Below are positions 59,322 to 64,000 of a DNA stretch of 64,000 bases, piece by piece. Numbering within the stretch: the first letter of the stretch is position 1; every line of letters starts with the position of its first letter. Location: contig JARWMV010000017.1 in NCBI GenBank assembly GCA_030998015.1, forward strand, positions 124,001 to 188,000, written 5' to 3'. A program made the position numbers and the translations under genes. Source of the DNA: Ceratorhiza oryzae-sativae (lineage: Eukaryota > Basidiomycota > Agaricomycetes > Cantharellales > Ceratobasidiaceae). The notes under the pieces are model-generated. The model ran no database searches, was not told the origin of the DNA, and saw only the letters and a program-made list of their open reading frames with translations.

Positions 59322-61391
59322 TCACACGAAGCTAAAAATGGTCAAAAAGCTGCTTGCCATAATAAACAAGCTTGAATCGGCGAGGTACGCGCCAGGACAA
59401 TCTCTGCATACAAGGTGAGAATGCTAGCTGTTCGTTGAATAGAGCTTAATCTTACCGCCTGCCGAACCCGAACGAAGGGGCTGCTGGAACCGTTGTGTTC
59501 ATGAAGCGCTCTGGAATAAAATCTTGGGGCTCTGGGTAAACACTTGGATCATTGCTCATGGCCCTGTTAATGGGCATACATCGGGTTCATTTCTCGAGGA
59601 TCTACTAGCAGCTGAAAATCTTACCAGAAGTTTCCAATGCTAGTTAGTTTAGTTCACCCCGGCTCGATTACCAAAGTCTAAACGATAATGGGAGGGGTTA
59701 ACTCACACTATGGCTCCTTTTGGAATCGTGTAACCTCTGTATTCGTTGTCCTGAGTGCAAGCGCGCGGAAGCCCTACAGTCCAAGGACACGAGGTTTATC
59801 CTATGGGAACGGCTGGGGAACTCCCAATAGAATCTACTTACCTAGGGGAGCTACCGGCCGCCATCTCAAAACCTCCTTGAGGATAGCGTTCACATATGGC
59901 AAGGATTCACGGTCGCTCAGCTCAGGCAACCGATCCTCCCCCAGTACTGCGTCGAGTTCAGCTTGCGCCTTTTTCTGTACTTCAGGGTGCAAGACCATTG
60001 CCAGAACGAACATCATTACGCTTGCTACTGTCTGCAAAAAATGTTTTTCAGTCCGGAAAGATGGGAAGGAAAGGTATATATATAAAGAAAAACACTAACC
60101 GAATCTGCCCCAGCTTCACAAACTCGCCCAGTGAAGTAATGGTTAAGATAAGGAATTCGGATACGCACCAACGTATAAAGTCCCCACCACCCAACGAATG
60201 AGATCCTCCTCCTCCATGGCTTGATATTTCGATGAATAGTCCATGCCTAAATCCGTGAGCAGGTTCTTGAGAATCGAGGGTGATGCGCCACGAACGGGCT
60301 GTCAAAGTGCATAGACCGCATGTCAGAACTATAGTTCACCAAACATTGATCGCACAGATCTTGACCATTTGTGATTTGGTCCAATCGAATGGCTCATTTA
60401 TTGCTCTCTCCTTTTCGGCTCGCCAGAGATTGGCCTTGCGTTTCCAACCAGCTCCAGGGAACCATGAAGGTACATATTTTAACCAGGATATTGTGTTAAC
60501 ATAAAAGTCTGTGGTAAATGATCGTGATTAGGAGATCGATCTAGCCCGATGGTATGTTATCTCACTTGCGGGCATCGCTGCTTGACAAATGTGAAGAGCG
60601 GCCGATTCCACGAGTTGGATTAAATAATCAGATGGATACGAGGCTTCATATCCATACACAGATGAGAGTATCATTGCTGCGGTCATCCTGCGATTAAGGG
60701 TGATTCAGTACTATGCACCAGAAAACGGAAGGTTGAGAATGTTACCACCGGGCCTCCTCAGCGATATTGTCTGGACGATAAAGCAACCGTTGCATCGTCG
60801 ATCTTACTTGCTTTACCATCCTGGGCCAAATGTCTTTGCCTGCGTTTGGATGCAATGCTGCTTGAGTCATCGCACGTTGAATCCTCCATCGCTCTCCGTA
60901 TCGAAGAAAGCCTGTGACCTTGCCCCACCCCAAGCTATATCCATTATATGATTGGTCACGCGGACCGATATGTATACTAGGTTGTTAGAACGCGGCTTAC
61001 AGTCTGTCATCGTTTAACATGGGTAGTTCCGGTCTGTCTGAGTAGATGGCCCCTCGCCTGCTCAAGAGATCTCTGGCCACTTCAGCCGAGTTTAGGACCA
61101 CGATAACTTGACCAAACACGGTAAAAGAAATTAAATCGCCTTGTTCATGCGCATATAAACACGGTTGATGGAGCGCATTATCAGAGACATTGACTTACTC
61201 TTTAATTCCTGTCCAATATTTCTGTACGTAATATGTTCATCAGAAAATGGCAATTGGAACAGATGTCCAATGATGGGATATCCTCTAAGAGAAGGAGGGA
61301 GCGGCCGTGCGGGATTTCGTCTTCTCGAGAACAGAAGGCAAAGGACAAGAACCCCTAGCAAAATGAGGGCGGTCGTTGTTCGATCATACAT
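59322..61391 (-). CDS. Cytochrome P450 monooxygenase (OrdA-like), 12 exons
   Basis: Twelve exons join in phase to ~470 aa: 61391–61199, 61139–61001, 60934–60746, 60687–60566, 60508–60345, 60298–60169, 60113–60100, 60031–59842, 59773–59707, 59639–59625, 59563–59456 and 59403–59322. An N-terminal membrane anchor ([14 protein letters not shown]) and a Pro-rich hinge ([17 protein letters not shown]) place it in the ER membrane. Other marks are helix C WRIQR, the I-helix AGADST, ExxR in [12 protein letters not shown], and the haem loop FGFGRRDCPG. Exons 7 (14 nt) and 10 (15 nt) are micro-exons; exon 7 encodes most of AGAD. Only ~24 residues follow the haem cysteine, fewer than usual. Similar sequence (GKPVPEGKTEKSLLVS) continues in another frame, so the C-terminus may be frameshifted. 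The substrate is unknown. Confidence 0.9.
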
Positions 61392-62335
61392 GGTGCGTGT
61401 TCAGATGCTGGGTCAATCGCAAGGAGGGGATACCCATGTGTGTGGGTACTGCCGCTGCGTCCTACTTAAATCCAACAGATCATAGCGTGGTGATTTCGGT
61501 TATGTGCTATTCCTGTTTCGATATCGGGAATTTCCTGCATCGATCCTAAGGAGCAAATATAGATTTGCGCTGGCGCCACGCAGCAAACATCCCCGCCTGA
61601 TGAGAAGCAAAATTAACGGAATGCACCCGATTTCATGCCATTTACCGCGTGCACATACCAGCATTTAATAAAAGTGCAAATCCAGATATGACTAGTCGCG
61701 TTAGGTTATGTGTTTTCCCGGAGGCCAGCGGGGATTGCCCGTAGATAGAGAATTCTTGCCACTCTGATATGGGTGAAACAAACGTATTTAGTAAAGATGC
61801 ACCCCATCATGGGTAGGGCTGTGGATCTTGATATATCTTTGCGCCGCAAGGCCACGAGGTGAGGCGTGTGCGAATGATAGGAGTAAATGCTATACATAGG
61901 GGCCAATCATATGTGCATACCAGTGTCGATCGGAACCGAGCTACGGGATCCAAGAACGGAGTATAGCGGGGTTGAGAAGAAGATTCCAAATAAAACCCTA
62001 TTTGGGCCATGGGGTGACGTGTGGGAGGTGGCAACCTCATACTAAACGCAGGCATCAGATCTCCAGCTCGCCTTGCTAAATAGTACACCATAAACACTGC
62101 CATTCATTGCGAACAGCGCGCGACGAAATGAGTTGAGCACAATCAATGCTTAAATAAATGTAGATAATTTAATAGCAGACATTTGAGTAGATCAACAAAA
62201 GAATTTTGGTCTCGGAATATCTATGCCCACAATTTTCAGCTCAAACAAATATGAAACGTGAGGTCGTGCAAAACAGCCCGCGGGACTACACGAGCAATAG
62301 TGAAGCAGGGAATCTCCCGGCCCCTGGCGTACACA
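61392..62335. other. Intergenic, nothing recognised
   Basis: Upstream region of the P450 gene. Short open frames lack coding character. Confidence 0.4.
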
Positions 62336-62350
62336 TCACGTGCGCACGTC
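62336..62350. repeat. Target-site duplication of LINE, left copy
   Basis: TCACGTGCGCACGTC, repeated exactly at 63106–63120. Confidence 0.9.
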
Positions 62351-63105
62351 TTTTTTTTTTGCATACATATTTGGAGACCTACACGAACACAGGGTCGAAC
62401 CGGTCATAAGAAGAACAAACACCACGTCCGAGAGAGCAGAAAACAGCGCACAGAGGGCGGAGCGGGGGACAGAGGTCAAACGGCCTGAAGGCGTACTAAA
62501 GACAGAGAACGGTCACGAGGAGGCACAGAAAACTAACAAACGAGACGGTCACGGGGGAAGCGAAAAGCGCCAGAGTCCTTGAGAAAATCGATTAGGGCCC
62601 AGAGGCCTTTCATCGTGCCAAATACTTTCGCCATCTCTATCGAGAGGGAGCCTTTACGGAGTAGCCATCGTGACTCTGAATGCAGGGGGCAGTCTTGGAG
62701 CACGTGCTTGATCGTCTGGAGGGTGGTGTCGTCGCAGGGACACGAGGAGTCTGGGGGGTCGTCGTGGTTGTAAGATCGATGCCTAAGCGAGTAAGCGCCA
62801 GAGAAGCAATGGCCGATTATGACTTGGATGAGGCGGCATTGAAGCTCACGTCCTCTCATCTCGGCTAGGGGGCCTCTGAACCTGTTGTGTATAGGGTGTA
62901 ATTTCCAGGTGGGCGGTTTGGGGAGGGTAAGTTGGACGTGAGGCGAGTGCCTGGAAGACTTCCACCGTGAGGCCCAGGCCCGGACAACTTTGGCTTTGGA
63001 TCTAGACTTGATCCATGTGATGGTGCGGTTGAATATGGGTGTGGGCGTGAGTTGCCCTGCCACGTTCGCGATAGTGTCGGCGAGCACATTTCCGGGGAAG
63101 TCAGC
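62351..63105 (-). mobile_element. 5'-truncated LINE (non-LTR retrotransposon)
   Basis: 755 bp on the minus strand, ending in a ~10-nt poly(A) (T run at 62351–62360) and flanked by a perfect 15-bp duplication. Only the C-terminal end of the second open frame and the 3' untranslated part are present, which is the usual result of incomplete reverse transcription. Confidence 0.9.
62533..63105 (-). pseudogene. C-terminal end of LINE reverse-transcriptase protein (RNase H end and zinc knuckle)
   Basis: The frame is open from the truncation point to the stop at 62533 (~190 codons). It starts with DFPGNVLADTIANVAG, the end of a LINE-type RNase H (GN..AD). It ends with the C-x-C-x9-H-x4-C knuckle (CPCDDTTLQTIKHVLQDC) typical of fungal LINEs. 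Reverse transcriptase and endonuclease are absent, so it cannot act alone. The frame itself is unbroken, which fits a recent insertion. Confidence 0.85.
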
Positions 63106-63120
63106 TCACGTGCGCACGTC
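63106..63120. repeat. Target-site duplication of LINE, right copy
   Basis: Identical to 62336–62350. The shared 15-mer contains CACGTG and a GTGCGCAC palindrome. Confidence 0.9.
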
Positions 63121-63826
63121 GCGCACAGGGCTCGCTGACCTGCGCGCGCGTGTTTTTCGTCCCACCGCCTTCCCAAGACAGATTTTCTTTTTTGTTCTTA
63201 TGATGTTGCCGCCTTTTTTGGCCCTGCCACACCCAGCCCTGCGAGTCGCTCTCGCGGTCTGGGCTCTAGTCACTCCTGTGCCTTCGGGGCCGTGGGCGTC
63301 CCCCACTCTCACTGGAGGGGTTGAAAACGGCAGCATCATGGGACCATCCTAGACTTCGCATAATCTAACAAATGCAAATATAGATCTAACGCCATCAGAC
63401 GATCTATATACATTTCTCGCATATATCCGGGCTGGACGCTATCGCTGGCGCCTGCCTCAGTATGCGATTGGCAGAAGTAGAACTTATATCTCAAACAAGG
63501 ATTCCTTGTAGGTTTTTTTATTGTAGAACTCGAAGCTGTAAGAAAACCTATCGTTCACTTGCTAAGACTTGTAGAGCGTTATCTCTTGTACCAAGTGTCT
63601 CTCTTTAGACTTACTAGTATGGCTCAAATCACTGAGAAGCCATCCATATTCCCCCATCATATTTCTACCCATCGCTCAATCAATTTACGATAGTCCTCAG
63701 GCCGGGAGGGTTACGACACTCTCGAACGGAACAGGACGACTGTGTCCATTAGTCGGAGCAGCTCCGCCGCGCGTGGCTCACTTGCGAGACCAGAAGGCTT
63801 GTGTGGGTCTTTGCTTCAGGAGCGGG
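63121..63826. other. Intergenic, nothing recognised
   Basis: No coding signal is visible. The part next to 63827 resembles the region after the haem loop of the other P450, in decayed form. Confidence 0.4.
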
Positions 63827-64000
63827 TTATCCTGGCGGGCCCGCGACACTATAGATGGTCAGAAAGGTGCTTGCCATGATAAAGATGCTTGGTTCAGCAA
63901 AGTGGGACCCAGGACAATCACTGTGGAAGTGATTAGCGGGTGGGAGCTGAGAGAATCCGCTGCAACTGTACGATCTTCCAAAACCAAAGGACGGGGCTTC
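63827..64000 (-). pseudogene. 3' end of a second cytochrome P450 (continues beyond window)
   Basis: Two exons, 64000–63972 and 63920–63827, are separated by a 51-nt intron at the same place as in the P450 at 59.3 kb. They give [14 protein letters not shown], then HFAEPSIFIMASTFLTIYS. A TAA at 63827 lies in frame where the paralogue has an AAA codon in a shifted frame; matching codons (PAPEAKTHTSLLVS) follow the stop. The C-terminus is therefore probably shortened by a nonsense change. The rest of the gene is outside the window, so activity cannot be judged. Confidence 0.7.

Overview
The window looks like a chromosome segment of a basidiomycete fungus. Genes are split by many 43–90 nt introns with GT..AG borders and CTAAC-like branch sites. 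The gene families (NACHT–WD40 protein, multi-exon cytochrome P450, sorbosone/glucose dehydrogenase-like protein, secreted M28 aminopeptidase, hemopexin-like protein) fit an Agaricomycete. The style of the NACHT–WD40 gene suggests Rhizoctonia/Thanatephorus, but that is inference only.

Left part (1–16.5 kb). A multi-exon low-complexity gene runs off the left edge (minus). Next is an unrecognised gene in two inverted copies (2.6–3.5 kb minus; 7.3–8.0 kb plus), with a diverged third fragment at 6.6–7.0 kb. A complete six-exon sorbosone dehydrogenase-like gene (4.0–5.7 kb) lies between the inverted arms. A Copia-type LTR retrotransposon (8025–12980, 292-bp LTRs, 5-bp target duplication) sits inside the third exon of the plus-strand copy. 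A hemopexin-like gene follows at 14.8–15.8 kb.

Central part (16.5–49.3 kb). This is an array of five almost identical ~5.04-kb DNA transposons (T1–T5) with ~283-bp terminal inverted repeats, separated by two alternating host spacers, A and B. The order is A1-T1-A2-T2-B1-T3-A3-T4-B2-T5. Each transposon carries a six-exon gene for a ~1,359-aa transposase with P-element-like signatures and zinc-finger ends; every copy has at least one reading-frame lesion. The 8-bp target duplications flanking the copies show that T2/T4 and T5 are true insertions at two sites. T1 and T3 have mismatched flanks, as expected if they are recombination joints. A2–T3 and A3–T5 are a 13.16-kb tandem duplication.

Right part (49.3–64 kb). 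Spacer B carries the 5' end of a NACHT–WD40 (STAND/NLR-like) gene. T5 interrupts that gene, which resumes at 49263 with NACHT and about 14 WD40 repeats. It is interrupted again near its 3' end by a 2.27-kb CACTA-like element (53208–55479) and ends at 55655. Then come an (AAC)n microsatellite, an eight-exon secreted M28 aminopeptidase, a twelve-exon P450 (minus) with two micro-exons, a 5'-truncated LINE with poly(A) and a 15-bp target duplication, and the 3' end of a second P450 at the right edge.

Transposition plus recombination between transposon copies dominates the window. Many single-base frame breaks lie in homopolymers, so residual assembly error is a real alternative to decay.
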